A stretch of 64,000 nt of DNA. Source: Leuctra nigra. Its lineage: Eukaryota; Arthropoda; Insecta; Plecoptera; Leuctridae. The DNA lies in the NCBI GenBank assembly GCA_934045905.1, contig OW203769.1:14849705-14913704 (forward strand). Reading direction: 5' to 3'. A program made the position numbers and the translations under genes. The stretch's first letter is position 1; each line of letters opens with the position of its first letter. The notes beneath the pieces are model-generated. The model was given only the letters and a program-made list of their open reading frames with translations. It was not told the origin of the DNA and did not search any database. This document shows, one piece after another, positions 49,864 through 63,990 of this stretch.

Positions 49864-50079
49864 CTATTGTATAATATTCAGTGAGTGATTGCCCAACTTT
49901 GTGTTTCGTGAGAATAATACGTCATCAATATTTTGTTTGTAAATTGATGCATTGACAACATCAAGAAGCGGATGTCTCTTGACATTTCACGAGTCGTCAT
50001 CAGTACAGCCTTCAACCTTCAACGGTCGACATCGTTCAACACTTTGCTCTTCGCTGCAGTAAATCATCTCAACATAACA
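49864..50079 (+). promoter_or_regulatory. Upstream region of the spliced right-end gene
   Basis: TCAGTAC at about 50,000 fits an arthropod initiator, with GGTCG about 25 bp downstream resembling a DPE but not at ideal spacing. Weak evidence. Confidence 0.3.
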
Positions 50080-50526
50080 ATGGTGGGTAATTACATTTAC
50101 AATATTAGGATATATTTGTATTAAATTTAAATCAAAGCATTCGTAAAACACTTTTCTTTCGTTGATTTGTTTTAGACGTTCGTAGAGAAATTCAACAATG
50201 TGGGAAGCGGGAACATCTCAGCTATGATTCCAGTGAAGAAAATATGTGAAATGGAGCACCTGATGTGGTACACCATCGAAGAAATGAAACGTGTCAAGAC
50301 AAAATATGGTTCATCTCTCCTGGCAACAGTTTCCTTTGTCTCGGAATGGCAACCAAAAATAGGAGAAGAGCAACATTATGCAATCAAAATTTTTTTACCA
50401 AAACGTTTCAACGATGTATTTACTGATGATGATTTGAAGGAAATTAACGAAAAACGTTTATATCAAATTCAGTATGAAGGACAAGATCACTCCAACAGTT
50501 ATGCTCTACAATTAAGAAAAAAGTAA
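50080..50526 (+). CDS. Small spliced gene, OB-fold-like DNA-binding candidate
   Basis: The ATG at 50,080-50,082 is the whole first coding exon; donor GTGGGT at 50,083, acceptor ttgttttag ending 50,175, then TFVEKFNNVGSGN onward to TAA 50,526, giving 117 residues. A 93-bp intron right after the start codon is supported by frame, since no ATG begins the second exon. The core (EEMKRVKTKYGSSLLATV ... HYAIKIFLPKRFNDVFTDDDL ... YQIQYEGQ) has the strand pattern of small OB-fold proteins; single-stranded-DNA binding during replication is a guess. Confidence 0.7.
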
Positions 50527-50817
50527 ATTGTAACAATATTTGATATGACGTAAAATTTATAATATTTTGAATGTATCACTTTATATTATGCTTTCAATAG
50601 TGAACACAATATGAAAAACATGTGCCGAGATCTTTTAGGGGAGCTTATGAAAAAATATCAAGTTGTGACTAGAATCCTATTTGAAATTTTTATATGAAAC
50701 GAAGTTAAATTAATTGTCAAGAACTTGGTATTTATTTATAAGCAAACTTAACCGACCCATTATTAAGAGTAAACATATTTTCACCTTCTCTTATCTTCAT
50801 CCTCATCATCACCCCCA

Positions 50818-50893
50818 CCCCATCCACATCCTCATCCTCATCCTAATCCTCATCCTCATCCTCATCCTCATCCTCATCCACATCCTCATCCTG
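50818..50893. repeat. CATCCT minisatellite, right
   Basis: About 12 hexamers of CATCCT/CATCCA, the inverse of the shorter array at 36,905-36,945. Confidence 0.9.
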
Positions 50894-50982
50894 GCTAGAT
50901 ACCCGGTTTTGATTCTGCTGTGTATTAATAAAAATTATAATGTCCCCGTATAAGTGACGACATATTGCAACATACCTTCGTT

Positions 50983-51056
50983 GGCTCATTAGCTCAGTTG
51001 GTTAGAGCGTTGTGCTCATCGTGCAAAAGTCGTGGGTTCGATCCCCACATGGGCTA
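50983..51056 (+). tRNA. tRNA-Ile-like gene with CAT anticodon
   Basis: 74 nt with all four stems: acceptor GGCTCAT/ATGGGCT, D-stem GCTC/GAGC, anticodon stem TTGTG/TGCAA (two wobble pairs) and T-stem GTGGG/CCCAC. Body sequence resembles insect tRNA-Ile(AAT), but the loop reads CTCATCG, giving anticodon CAT (Met-type). A box TAGCTCAGTTGG and B box GGTTCGATCCC are intact, and a T-run terminator follows at 51,059. It lies just inside the right inverted repeat with no left counterpart. Expression as a tRNA or as a pol III primer/promoter cannot be decided. Confidence 0.8.
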
Positions 51057-51074
51057 CATTTTTTTTAAAGTCAG

Positions 51075-52036
51075 TCGACATACAAAATGATTTAGTTTTT
51101 GCGCCACTTCTCATGAATACAATTATTGTCTCCTAGATAGCGTTGTAGTTGAGCGCGAAATATAAATTCAAATTTTTGTGCCGCTTTTAGTAAATACAAT
51201 TAGTGTCACCTAGATAGCGTTGTAGTCGAGTCAAGTTTAAATTCAAATTTTTTGTGCCGCTTTTCGTGAATGTAATTATTATCACCTAGATAGCGCTGCA
51301 GTCGAGCGCGAAGTTTAAATGTTTGCGCCAATACCTACCTTGACAACTGGATGACGTTGCTGCACAGGTCAATAACCATCTATGTATATGCTTATTGCGT
51401 TGTCTTTCTCTCATCGCCTAATTAGCCGAGAGGTTAAGGCGTTGGATTCGTATTCCAATGGTAGCAGGTTCAAATCCACCTCGGGACACATTTTTAATTT
51501 AAAAAAAGTGACGTCAGAAAAACACACGTGACATGAAGGAAGAAAATGGCAGAAATATGCTCGAGCTAGAGTGTAGGAACCGGAAATACGTTTGAAAATG
51601 CCGCTCTGTCAAACGCACATGGCGGAAGAAAATGGCGGATAAAATGAGGATAAAATGGCAGATAAAATGGCGGATAAAATGGTGGAAATGTTTAAAATAT
51701 GCTTACACTAGAGTGTAGGAACCGGAAATACGTTTGAAAATGCCGCCCTGTCAAACGCATATGGCGGAAGAAAATGGCGGATAAAATGGTGGATAAAATG
51801 GCGGAACAAAATGGCGGAACAAAATGGCGGATAAAATGGTGGACAAAATGGCGGAACAAAATGGCGGATAAAATGGCGGAAATGGTTAAAATATGCTGAC
51901 ACTAGAGCGTGGGAACCGGAAACACGTGACAAAATGGCGCCAAAACAAGATGTGACGTCATAAAATAGGCTCACACTCGTAGCTGAGATTTCCACATCTC
52001 CACATCCTGTCCCAGAAGTCTCAAATGCTATCTACT
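51075..52036. repeat. Polinton right terminal inverted repeat
   Basis: Inverse of 35,877-36,835. Outer 750 bp almost identical; inner zone has three roughly 78-bp units (tcacctagatagcg at about 51,131, 51,207 and 51,283) more diverged from the left ones. Carries the mirrored CCGCCAT array (here ATGGCGG) at 51,618-51,885. Confidence 0.95.
51411..51486 (+). tRNA. Degenerate tRNA-like sequence in right TIR
   Basis: Mirror copy of the left one, with the same intact D and anticodon arms and broken T and acceptor stems. One base near its 3' end differs (gtccc versus atccc on the left). Confidence 0.5.
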
Positions 52037-52042
52037 TTGGAC
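52037..52042. repeat. Polinton target-site duplication, right
   Basis: TTGGAC, same as 35,871-35,876. Confidence 0.95.
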
Positions 52043-54050
52043 TAATGACTTATAGGCACCGTGTGGTCAAACCCCCAGCGCCACGAGTGAAAGAAATAAG
52101 CAACATTTGTGGGAATGATCTTAAACTGTTTTATTTCTCATTGGACGTGACCTAGCAACCGATCAAATGTCATCAAATGTACTGAAAATAACTCGAAATT
52201 AGAACTAAGTCGCGCAAATATATATTGTGATCAGATTCAGTGAAATTGTGAACACTTTATTATTACTATTTTGTAGGCGAATAAACATTAGATTAACTTG
52301 TGTAAATTTTAAGAATTGATAATGCGTAATATGTGCAGCAGCATAACGTATAACTGCAGCGACTTGGACGCCTTGCCAAAGGTAAGCTTCCTTCCCACAG
52401 CTTATAGATGGCTCTGTCTGTACTTTTTGCAGCGCTATCTGTAGTCTAAACACGCTGCCTATTGTCTCATTGGATAATACCTACCTGTTAAAAATTAGTT
52501 TTGCAAAACTTGGGAAGATTTTGAGAATTCAACCTCATAATGGAGCAAATCTGGGCATTTTTGGATCTCTTTATCAACATTTTTGTATATCTGGTGGTGT
52601 CAAGGTGAAAAGTGGGGGGGGGGGGGGGTCATTGAACCCCACTCCCCTACCCCTCCCCCCAACCACCTTCCTACGCGCCTGATCCAGTAGGTATATTTAC
52701 CGAATTAGCGGGGGATTCACCCCCTCCTTTATACCAATACCAACCATGAAACACCCAACCGACATTACTCTGTAACGTGTTTCAAACTCAGCTTTGCAAG
52801 GGATTTAAAATATATAAAGCCCCATTTACACGGTGCAATTTCTTGAACAACTTCTGTGTCACATTCCCATTTTTCATACAATTTTGTATTCACATGACGC
52901 AACTTTCTGTCACTGAACTTAAAACATGTTCTAATTTAAATTCAAGAAGTGTGACACAGAAGTGTGGTACTGAAGTTGTACAAGAAGTTGCTCCGTTTTA
53001 CACAAGTTTTACTAATGGAGTCAGGTACCCCGTTCTAGCAGGGGCCGCCCTGTACCTGGCAATGCTAAAGTGGGTTCATCTTTGCCTGTCCTCGACCGTA
53101 GATTCCAACGAAACTAGGTAGTAATTATTTAAAAAATGTCACTTATGGTCGGTAGAGTGTTACGGAATATTACTACTGATGAGATGGAAATTTTAAATGA
53201 AAGAAAATACTGATCAGAAAAAGTTACTTATTGATTTGTTTGAATTGGGCATTTAAAAATTGACATTTTAAATGAAAGAAAATACTGATCAGAAAAAGTT
53301 ATTTATTTATTTGTTTGAATTGTATTGGATAAGAACGATGCAAGTACTTTTTTGAGAAAATTATTTTAACTGAAATATTATGAAATGTTAGGAAAATTAA
53401 ATAAATGATTTATTATGTTAACTAAGGAATATTATGTCTATGATTATACGTTGTTGGATGTATGGAATAAATTTTAAAAATGTAAATCCTTTTAGACACG
53501 TGCACTCATTGCCTAATTTTTTAGTTTGAAATTTTAAACATCTGATTTTTTACCGCCAGAGAATTGTGTTTCAAGAATTGTGACCATCCATCACGTTATC
53601 GTGAGTATAAAAACAAGAGAGTTTGGCGAAATATTTAGTTCGGTTAAATATTTAATTCAAATTACGCGTGCACTTGATTTACCTATTTAGAGATTGTATC
53701 AGCAACTCTTGCACAGCATGTTTCCTAGCAGGAAAATGCTAGTTAATTTAATCATCGCGAAACCTCGAAAACCAAAAATGTATCTCGTGGTTCAGAGAAA
53801 CAACCTACGTGACACTTGGCATTATATACTTACGTGTATCGATATGTTATTTAAACAAACGAGACTATATCTACCAGGAAAACATTAAAGTGTCACTAAT
53901 CTAGGATACAACTCTATACCCGTAAGGATTAAATATTCAAAGTCTGTGGTAGATATTCTAATTTAAAACCACATAAATGGTACCTACGCAATATTTCGCT
54001 GACTCCTTCGGTCGGCTTCCTCCTAAGGCGAGACTGCCGAGACAACACCA
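52043..54050. other. Non-coding host sequence
   Basis: No gene seen. Contains a poly-G tract near 52,614-52,628, an inverted relative (53,025-53,100) of 28.87-28.96 kb sharing gcattgccaggta, and a tandem duplication of about 60 bp (ttttaaatgaaagaaaatactgatcag at 53,191 and 53,267). Confidence 0.5.
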
Positions 54051-54052
54051 AA

Positions 54053-54118
54053 ACAAAACAAAACAAAACAAAACAAAACAAAACAAAACAAAACAAAACA
54101 AAACAAAACAAAACAAAA
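54053..54118. repeat. (AAAAC)n microsatellite
   Basis: About 13 units of aaaac; the Phe/Cys/Val frames on the other strand are artefacts. Confidence 0.95.
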
Positions 54119-54299
54119 AAAGCAAATCTCGCACCACCGGCCGCACAATACTGCGCCATGAATCATCAAAGAAATATGATATCAGAGAAAATCCTTGCTA
54201 TACCAATTTAGCGTCCTCCACTTTATATATTTTTGAATAATATAAATGCATTAAAAACCGAGCAAGCTAATCGGAGCAGCAAATGTACCTACTTATTAT

Positions 54300-54455
54300 T
54301 CCCTCAGTCGACAGGCAAATGCTGGGAAGGTACCCTACTAATAGGCCACGACCGCCTCCTTCCCACCTCCATCATTACCTACTCTTCACCATCATCTCTT
54401 AATCATCATCAACCGTCGCCATTAGCCTCGCTGCAGAACTGTGCGACGTTAAACA
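54300..54455 (+). mobile_element. SINE fragment, body only
   Basis: ccctcagtcgacaggcaaat to gcagaactgtgcgacgttaa matches the bodies at 60.52-60.69 kb (inverted) and 61.79-61.96 kb. The tRNA-like head is missing. Confidence 0.7.
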
Positions 54456-54949
54456 CTTCCTACTTCTTAATTAAAACATTGACATTTGTCGATGGCAACT
54501 TGTAACACGTCTTGAGATCATTAACAATCTGTACATGATCTTGGGCTCGCGCCAAGATGACTCGTTTGCCATGATCACGTGGTGTGGTCTTGTGTCAAGC
54601 GAGGCCACGGCTGGGATGGTTCCAGACTAACAGGAATATGTGTTCCGAGGAAAGTTACAATGAAAGCCTGCTTCAGTGCTAGCAGAGAGTATTGGCATAG
54701 ACATTGTATAACCTTGAAGGCTATACAATGTCTTTGGTATTGGTAAATGTACTAGAAAAGGAAAGTCTTGTGAAATTTTATGATAGTTAATTTGTAAATA
54801 TCAACACGAATAACAATGACAAACACACTTACCACCAGCAAATTTTTTTCATTTTCATTCATAAAAATCAAATCTAAATATTATTGGACATTTTGGTCGG
54901 AAAAACGGCAGGCAACGAGAATCAGGTTTGTTATGTCATTTCCAAGTAT

Positions 54950-55170
54950 CCAACAATGTGTAACCAATGGTGATCCCGTTGTTGTCATGGCAATATAGCA
55001 AATTGTGATGTCATTGTCAATTTTCCTGTTTAAAATTGCAAGAAATATATCAATATTTGTACATTAAATCCTTGAAAACCATTCATCTCACAATAATGCC
55101 ATATCTGTGTTCAGCAACATCTCAACTTTCATAAAACAAATATTATTCTAAAATCGAATTTTAAGGAGAC
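54950..55170. repeat. Dispersed repeat, inverted copy at 63.77-63.99 kb
   Basis: acaatgtgtaaccaNNgtgat, ttgtgatgtcattg, ccatatctgtgttcagcaac and aaacaaatattattc recur in inverse order at 63,765-63,985. No coding. Confidence 0.7.
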
Positions 55171-55194
55171 TTTCCCAAGTAGATAGAACATCCT

Positions 55195-58628
<3,434 letters not shown>

Positions 58629-58675
<47 letters not shown>

Positions 58676-58713
58676 TTAATAATATATAATAATATATATA
58701 TATATAATAATAT
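58629..58713. repeat. Second TAA-type tract
   Basis: TAA units decaying into TATATA; separates the two R4/Dong-type copies. Confidence 0.9.
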
Positions 58714-59032
58714 AGAAGATGACGAAATATCAAGATCTGTCTACTGAAATTGCAGCAATGTGGAAGTTGAATCAAGTTCTCATCTTCCCCGTCGTAGTGA
58801 CAGTCAATGGTCTGATTCATCAAGAACAAGCAAATTGTATGAAGAAAATGAATGTTCCTTTCAGTATAATTCACAAAATTCAAAGATCAGTATTATTAGA
58901 GACATCTAGGATAATTCGTAAAGTGTTAAGTGTATCACAATGATTAACTAAGAGTGCTACGTATGTAATTTCTTTACCCGTAGTATGATAAATGTTTCCA
59001 TGTATGTAATTGTACAATGAGAATGAAATAAA
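58714..59032 (+). pseudogene. Second R4/Dong-type 3' fragment
   Basis: 58,719-58,943 encodes TKYQDLSTEIAAMWKLNQV, IFPVVVTVNGLI and IHKIQRSVLLETSRIIRKVL, homologous to the last 75 residues of the upstream element but clearly diverged, so from another subfamily. It is strongly 5' truncated and again sits between TAA tracts. Confidence 0.85.
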
Positions 59033-59036
59033 TGAA

Positions 59037-59110
<74 letters not shown>
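59033..59110. repeat. Third TAA tract
   Basis: About 25 TAA units following the second R4/Dong fragment. Confidence 0.95.
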
Positions 59111-59112
<2 letters not shown>

Positions 59113-59149
59113 TCAGCTGACGTCCCAGCTGACCAAAATGGTCAGCATG

Positions 59150-59995
59150 GTCAAAATGGTCAAATGGTTTTTTGTTTTTCATTCAAAAAATGTAATGAAA
59201 AACACTCAGCCGCATGATAATGTAACTATAAGTGGAATTAATATTGAGTGTGTGGAATTTTATAAATATTTGGGGGTTTAATTGATAATAGACTATGTTT
59301 TAAGAAACATATTCAAGATGTTATAAGTAAATTAGGAAAGAAAATCGGATATATGTATAGAGTTGGAGGTAATCTATCAACATGGACTAAAGTTATGATA
59401 TATAACTGTATTATAAAACCGCATTTTACATACTGCAATACTTTGTTTTATAATAACACACAAGAAGATATTAATAGGTTGCAGATCATGCAGAACAAAG
59501 TAATGCGATGTATTCTTAGAGAAAGGAGGATGACCCCAACGAGTGGCATGAGAGAAAAACTTAAATGGTGTACTATCAGAGAAATGATAGACATAGCTGT
59601 GTATATATTTGTTTTTAAAATTTATAAAGGGTATATGCCAAAGTATTTTATCATTGACAAATCTCTGCATGAACACATGACTCGTCATGCAGATGATGCT
59701 TTTCTTACGCATTGTAACTACAGTAGGTTAAATAACAGTATATTTTATAAAGGGTTTAGGGATTTTAACAAAATCCCTAGAGTAATCAAAGATAGCAAAG
59801 ATGTTCACGAGTTTAAGTTGGCTATAACTAAACATGTCAAAAGTGAGAGCAATTAATATGCTGTGTATTAAATAGTGTTGTGGATGTAGTTTAATAAGTT
59901 TTATAATGAACAATGTTTATCAATGACTGTCTTTTATAATTACAATGTAATTCACAAATGACAATAAAAAATACTGAATACTAATACTGAATACT
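59150..59995 (+). pseudogene. C-terminal part of an APE-type LINE ORF2, frameshifted
   Basis: The segment ECVEFYKYLGV, then DNRLCFKKHI after a frameshift near 59,280, then an open frame 59,353-59,856 (IIKPHFTYCNTLFYN, RLQIMQNKVMRCIL, KWCTIREMIDIAVYIFVFKI, ending HEFKLAITKHV) is the post-RT domain of a jockey/CR1-like element. A second shift lies near 59,213. The 3' end has AATAAA and an (ATACTGA)n-like tail at 59,965-59,998. Confidence 0.8.
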
Positions 59996-60514
59996 GAAAA
60001 TCTAACCGGGTGACAGATAATGTAGTAAATAAGTAATAAGTAATTATTATATCTTCATACTTATTATATACCTACATATTTTATTTGATACCATTTCTGA
60101 AGTTTCTTTTCAATATCATTCTTGCACAGCTGTATTTTTTATATTTAATGATTCGTTTTCCGTTCTTAAGTTTGGCTTTTCATAAATTAAACAACAAATT
60201 GAATGTATTTCACAAACTTTATTATTATTGAATCTCTCAATAATAATAAAGTTTGTAAAACGTACACTCGACCATTATTCAAAAAACGGTATTTGAAAGA
60301 AATGGATTGTCTGAAAAAAATTCGATGGCATCATCTGATGAAGTCTATGCTAACTCGTCATCTACCTCTAGTAGGTGAGCTCTGATATCATTGATAATAA
60401 ATAATAAGTATTGATTGTCAATGAACCTGACCAGAAGCCAATCCGTTTCGTTCAAATACCGTTTTATGAATTGTCGAGTGTACATACAATTTGATGTTTA
60501 ATTTATGTATTTTT
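59996..60514. other. Non-coding stretch
   Basis: AT-rich. A short palindrome (aacaaactttattattattg / caataataataaagtttgt) lies at 60,212-60,255. No gene. Confidence 0.5.
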
Positions 60515-60765
60515 TGTCTGGGGCTTAACGTCGCACTGTTCTGCAGCGAGGCTAATGGCGACGGATGAATGATTATGATGATGATTAGGAGATGATTATG
60601 AAGAGTAGGTAAGGATGGAAGGTGGGAAGGAGGCGGTCGTGGCCTATTAGTAGGGTACCTTCCCAGCATTTGCCTGTCGACTGAGGGAATACCACGAAAA
60701 AACTCCAGTCTGGAAGGACGGCCGCGGTAATCGAACCAGGGCCTCCGGAATACAATAAGTTCAGA
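60515..60765 (-). mobile_element. SINE, tRNA-derived, minus strand
   Basis: Body matches 61.79-61.96 kb in inverse; the head region (tcgaaccagggcctccgg) is a degraded B box of a tRNA-like promoter. Confidence 0.7.
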
Positions 60766-61597
60766 GCGTTACCGTATTTAAAATACGACTAAATAGCAAC
60801 CCGGGGGTGATGCAACCCTTTATAAATGAGAAGACTGCCAATGAAATAATATCTATAAATGTTTTAAATTTAATTAATTCTTTAAAAATAAACAAATTCC
60901 CAAATAACAATTGGTATTTGTGAAATTCTTATGACTTCTTATCACATAAATCCCCGGAATTTAAAATATGGAAGACCTTTATGTAAAGGTCATGTGACGT
61001 CACTATCAGACATGTTTTGGGGGCGATGTACCTACTCTTGAGGTGTAATAAAAGTAACGGAAAACGAAAACTCCGGCTATCTCAGGTCGTATTATGACGT
61101 CACGACCTTGGGCCAATCAGAAGATAAGGCTTATCTGGTTGACCTAGTAGACTCGCCTAGGCCTTGAACCTTAAAATTTGAAGATTATTATACCTACCTA
61201 CCTATCAATGGCAAAAAAGATTCAAACAATTTAATCGTTTAGTACGAATTTAATTAAATTATTAATTTTCACGATTAAATAAATTTCATATGGTTGAACA
61301 CGGAATTGTAAAACATAACAATGACCAAACAAAGAGTTGTTTCCATCCTTGTTACTTAATATTCAGCCGATTCGTCAGAAAACTGCTAACGTAACACGTT
61401 ATGATATTTTATCGCCATCGGACAGGCTTGTTATAAGATATTAGTGACCTCCACGTTCATTTGTTGAAATTATAAATTCAATAAAAATGAAGCAAGTTGG
61501 GACAGTTCGTACATAGTGAGCATTCTCTACCTTCATTCCATTCTCCTCGGAGATCTCTAACCCTCATCAGTGTGTTGTGTCTAATGTCCGTCCGTCC
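60766..61597. other. Non-coding stretch
   Basis: AT-rich intergenic sequence with no gene or repeat I can name. Confidence 0.5.
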
Positions 61598-61670
61598 GAC
61601 CGGGAAGCTCCGTTGGTAGAGCACTCGCCCGGCAAGTCAGAGGTCCCGGGTTCGAGCCCCGGTTCGGTCG
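61598..61670 (+). tRNA. tRNA-like SINE head (Ala-GGC-like)
   Basis: Acceptor GACCGGG/TTCGGTC, D-stem GCTC/GAGC and T-stem CCGGG/CCCGG all pair; the anticodon stem has one mismatch and position 33 is C rather than T, with anticodon GGC. The A and B boxes are good. It is followed directly by the SINE body, so I read it as a SINE promoter rather than a working tRNA gene. Confidence 0.6.
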
Positions 61671-61965
61671 GATATTTTTCACAACGCAATTCCCTTCCTA
61701 TCAGGCAGAAATAATCTTGACAATCCGGATATCCGGGTTCAATTCCAGGTGCAGTTCTTCCTGACTGAGGTATTTCGAGGATTCCCTCAGTCGAGAGGCA
61801 AATGGCGGGAAAGGTTCCCAACTAATAGGCCACGGTCGTCTCCTTCCCACCGGCCATCATTGCATTCGTCATCGTCATCTCCCAATCATCATCGTAATCA
61901 TCATCGTAATCATTCAACCAACGCTTTTAGCCTTGTTGCAGAGCAGTGCGACGTTAAAAAAATAA
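61671..61965 (+). mobile_element. SINE body
   Basis: From the tRNA-like head to gcagtgcgacgttaaaaaaataaagg, including ctcagtcgagaggcaaatggcgg and a (CATCGT)-rich stretch. Related copies at 54.30-54.46 and 60.52-60.77 kb. Confidence 0.75.
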
Positions 61966-62233
61966 AGGATATAATATATTCCCATCTCGGCGGGAAAAAA
62001 ATAACAAACAAACTGGAAACTTTCTGTGTAACGCGTTGTTGAGCGAGCCATTGTGAAATTGCATGCAAATATTAATACACAGTATGAGAGTTGCTGATCA
62101 TTAGACCTCGGAGACATTCTCAATCATTCTCAATGATGTTGTGGTTCAGTGTAACAATAATGAGACTGATTGTAGATAAATACTTTTAATGTTTCGTTTC
62201 TTGATAATTAGTGGAAGATACAATAAATAATCT

Positions 62234-62714
62234 ATTCTTGAATATTTCACAAACTGTATTTTAATTGAAATCTCTATATTTCACATTCTTTTCAGTAGGC
62301 TTCATCAGGAGTTTTTGACAGTTTAAAACAAATATAACAGTTGAATATTATTTTCCAACTATAGCTTACAAAAAATCAAAAAATTTACAACGATTGTACA
62401 GTACCAAAGACAGTAGGTACGTACAATAGAAAAACAACAAAAAATCCAACTGTTGGACTCTACTTTAGAGTCCAACTCAAGGGTCCAACTAATTAGAGTT
62501 TTGTATAGTCCAACAGCTTTTTTTTTGGTTGTTGTTCTATTAAACTACTGTTCAATCGTCGTAAAATTTTTGATTTTTTGGTAAACTTGTTGGAAAATGT
62601 TATTCGATTATTATATTTGTTTTTAAACTGTCAAAAAACTCCTGATGAAGCTTACTGAAAAGAAGGTGAAATATAGATATTTGAAATAAAATACAGTTTG
62701 TGAAACATTCAAGA
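62234..62714. repeat. Foldback element of about 480 bp
   Basis: ttcttgaatatttcacaaactg is mirrored by cagtttgtgaaacattcaagaa, and the inner gtaggcttcatcaggagttttt by aaaaactcctgatgaagcttac; the centre is ccaactgttggac-rich. No coding. Confidence 0.8.
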
Positions 62715-62959
62715 AGAGAGAATTATTTTAAATTATAATACAATCTTAATATTCCACTTCAATGCACTGAAATCTCTCAAACACTTACTCTTAGGCGTCG
62801 CGGCGCTGGACGACGCCTCCATTTGCGACGCCTCCATGTCGACGGCGCCGACACGACTGACCGCCTCACGTCCGCACAGGTCATGTGACCTTGTCAAGAC
62901 CACGTGACGCAATCCACTTCATTATCTTCTCGGATCACTCACGATCATAAAGCAGCTGT

Positions 62960-63200
62960 GAGTCAGGTGCTGCAAGCGCGCGCGATTATGCCGCTTGTTG
63001 CAGGCACTTTATTGGGTACGATTGAGACAAAATGGTTCGACGAAATGATTTGAAATTTTTACCCTATTGATTTTGGGTGAAAAATGGTAAATTTCTTCTC
63101 TCGCTGCGGGTGCCGTGTGGAATTTAATTTTAAAATTGTGCCAAGTGATAACCCTAAGTTTGTCTTTTATCTAATCATGATTAAAATTCGAGATCACCTG
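62960..63200. repeat. Foldback repeat, family D, copy 3
   Basis: gctgcaagcgcgcgcgatt, ttgttgcaggcactttattggg and gtgataaccctaagtttgtctt match the 6.43-6.75 kb copy. Confidence 0.65.
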
Positions 63201-63764
63201 ATTTACCTGCGTTTGAAAATATCTGCTCTAACTACATTGGAAATATGAAGAGTCAACGATGCCGTGAACAACATTTTCGAGAAATTTGACAGCCAACACG
63301 CAAAATGTCCATAAAATGTCAATAACTTTTGGATTTATAAACACAGATTATTCTGAAAATTGTCAAAAATACAGATAATGTTGGCCCCAATGACCATGCA
63401 AAGTTTTAAGTTGATCGGTCAAACGGTTCTATAGTGTAAATTTCAAAAATCACAGGAATTATGGGTTTAAATTTTAATCAATAAGAGGATTTGGTCGCAA
63501 TAACTTGTCAAATTTCAAATTAATCGGACCAAACCAACCAATCGATTTTTTTTTAATTGGAATCAATCACAGGATTCCGTTCAAAAACGATCCCAAAGTC
63601 CACATAGATTACGTTTTGTAAATTAGCGGTTTGACCTGAGTGCAGGCAAAAAATACACACACACAGAGAAAGTGCTATAAGATTACCGCGGTGACGCTCG
63701 CTGCACTCGCTCAATAAAAACCAAATTGAAGTATCTTTGAACATCTAGAATAATAGGGAAGTCT
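63201..63764. other. Non-coding stretch
   Basis: No gene seen; AT-rich with a short ttttt run and (AC)n at 63,656-63,666. Confidence 0.5.
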
Positions 63765-63990
63765 CATTAAATTAAATTTTCGAATAATATTTGTTTTATG
63801 AATGTTCAGATGTTGCTGAACACAGATATGGTATTTTTGTTGTTGTGAGATTAATAGTTTTCAAGTAATTAATTTACAAAGATTGATATATTTCTTACAA
63901 TTTTAAAACAGAAAAATTGGCAATGACATCACAATCCGCTATATTACCATAACAACAACAGAATCACCATGGTTACACATTGTTGGAGAC
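63765..63990. repeat. Dispersed repeat, inverted relative of 54.95-55.17 kb
   Basis: Shares gaataatatttgtttta, gttgctgaacacagatatgg and caccatggttacacattgt in inverse order with the other copy. Confidence 0.7.

Larger units (their letters stand above)
35877..52036 (+). mobile_element. Complete Polinton/Maverick element, 16,160 bp
   Basis: Starts AG, ends CT, has long inverted repeats and a perfect 6-bp duplication. It encodes the whole Polinton set: zinc-finger/PolB, packaging ATPase, integrase, penton-like and major capsid proteins, maturation protease, plus small virion-like and accessory proteins, all on the plus strand and tightly packed (for example overlaps at 43,960-43,963, 45,045-45,048 and 45,821). 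Replication would be by the element's own B-family polymerase and insertion by its integrase; the capsid genes imply a virion stage. Outer inverted-repeat sequence differs by only about two bases by eye over 750 bp, suggesting recent insertion, yet four genes carry disabling lesions. Confidence 0.98.

Noticed and set aside
53929..54240. Phe/Cys/Leu and Asn/Lys/Thr repeat frames
   Set aside because: Translation of the AAAAC microsatellite.
62630..62670. CTGATGA ... GAAAAG resembling a hammerhead core
   Set aside because: The segment between lacks a real stem II (at most two pairs) and GAAA is not followed by a plausible stem III.
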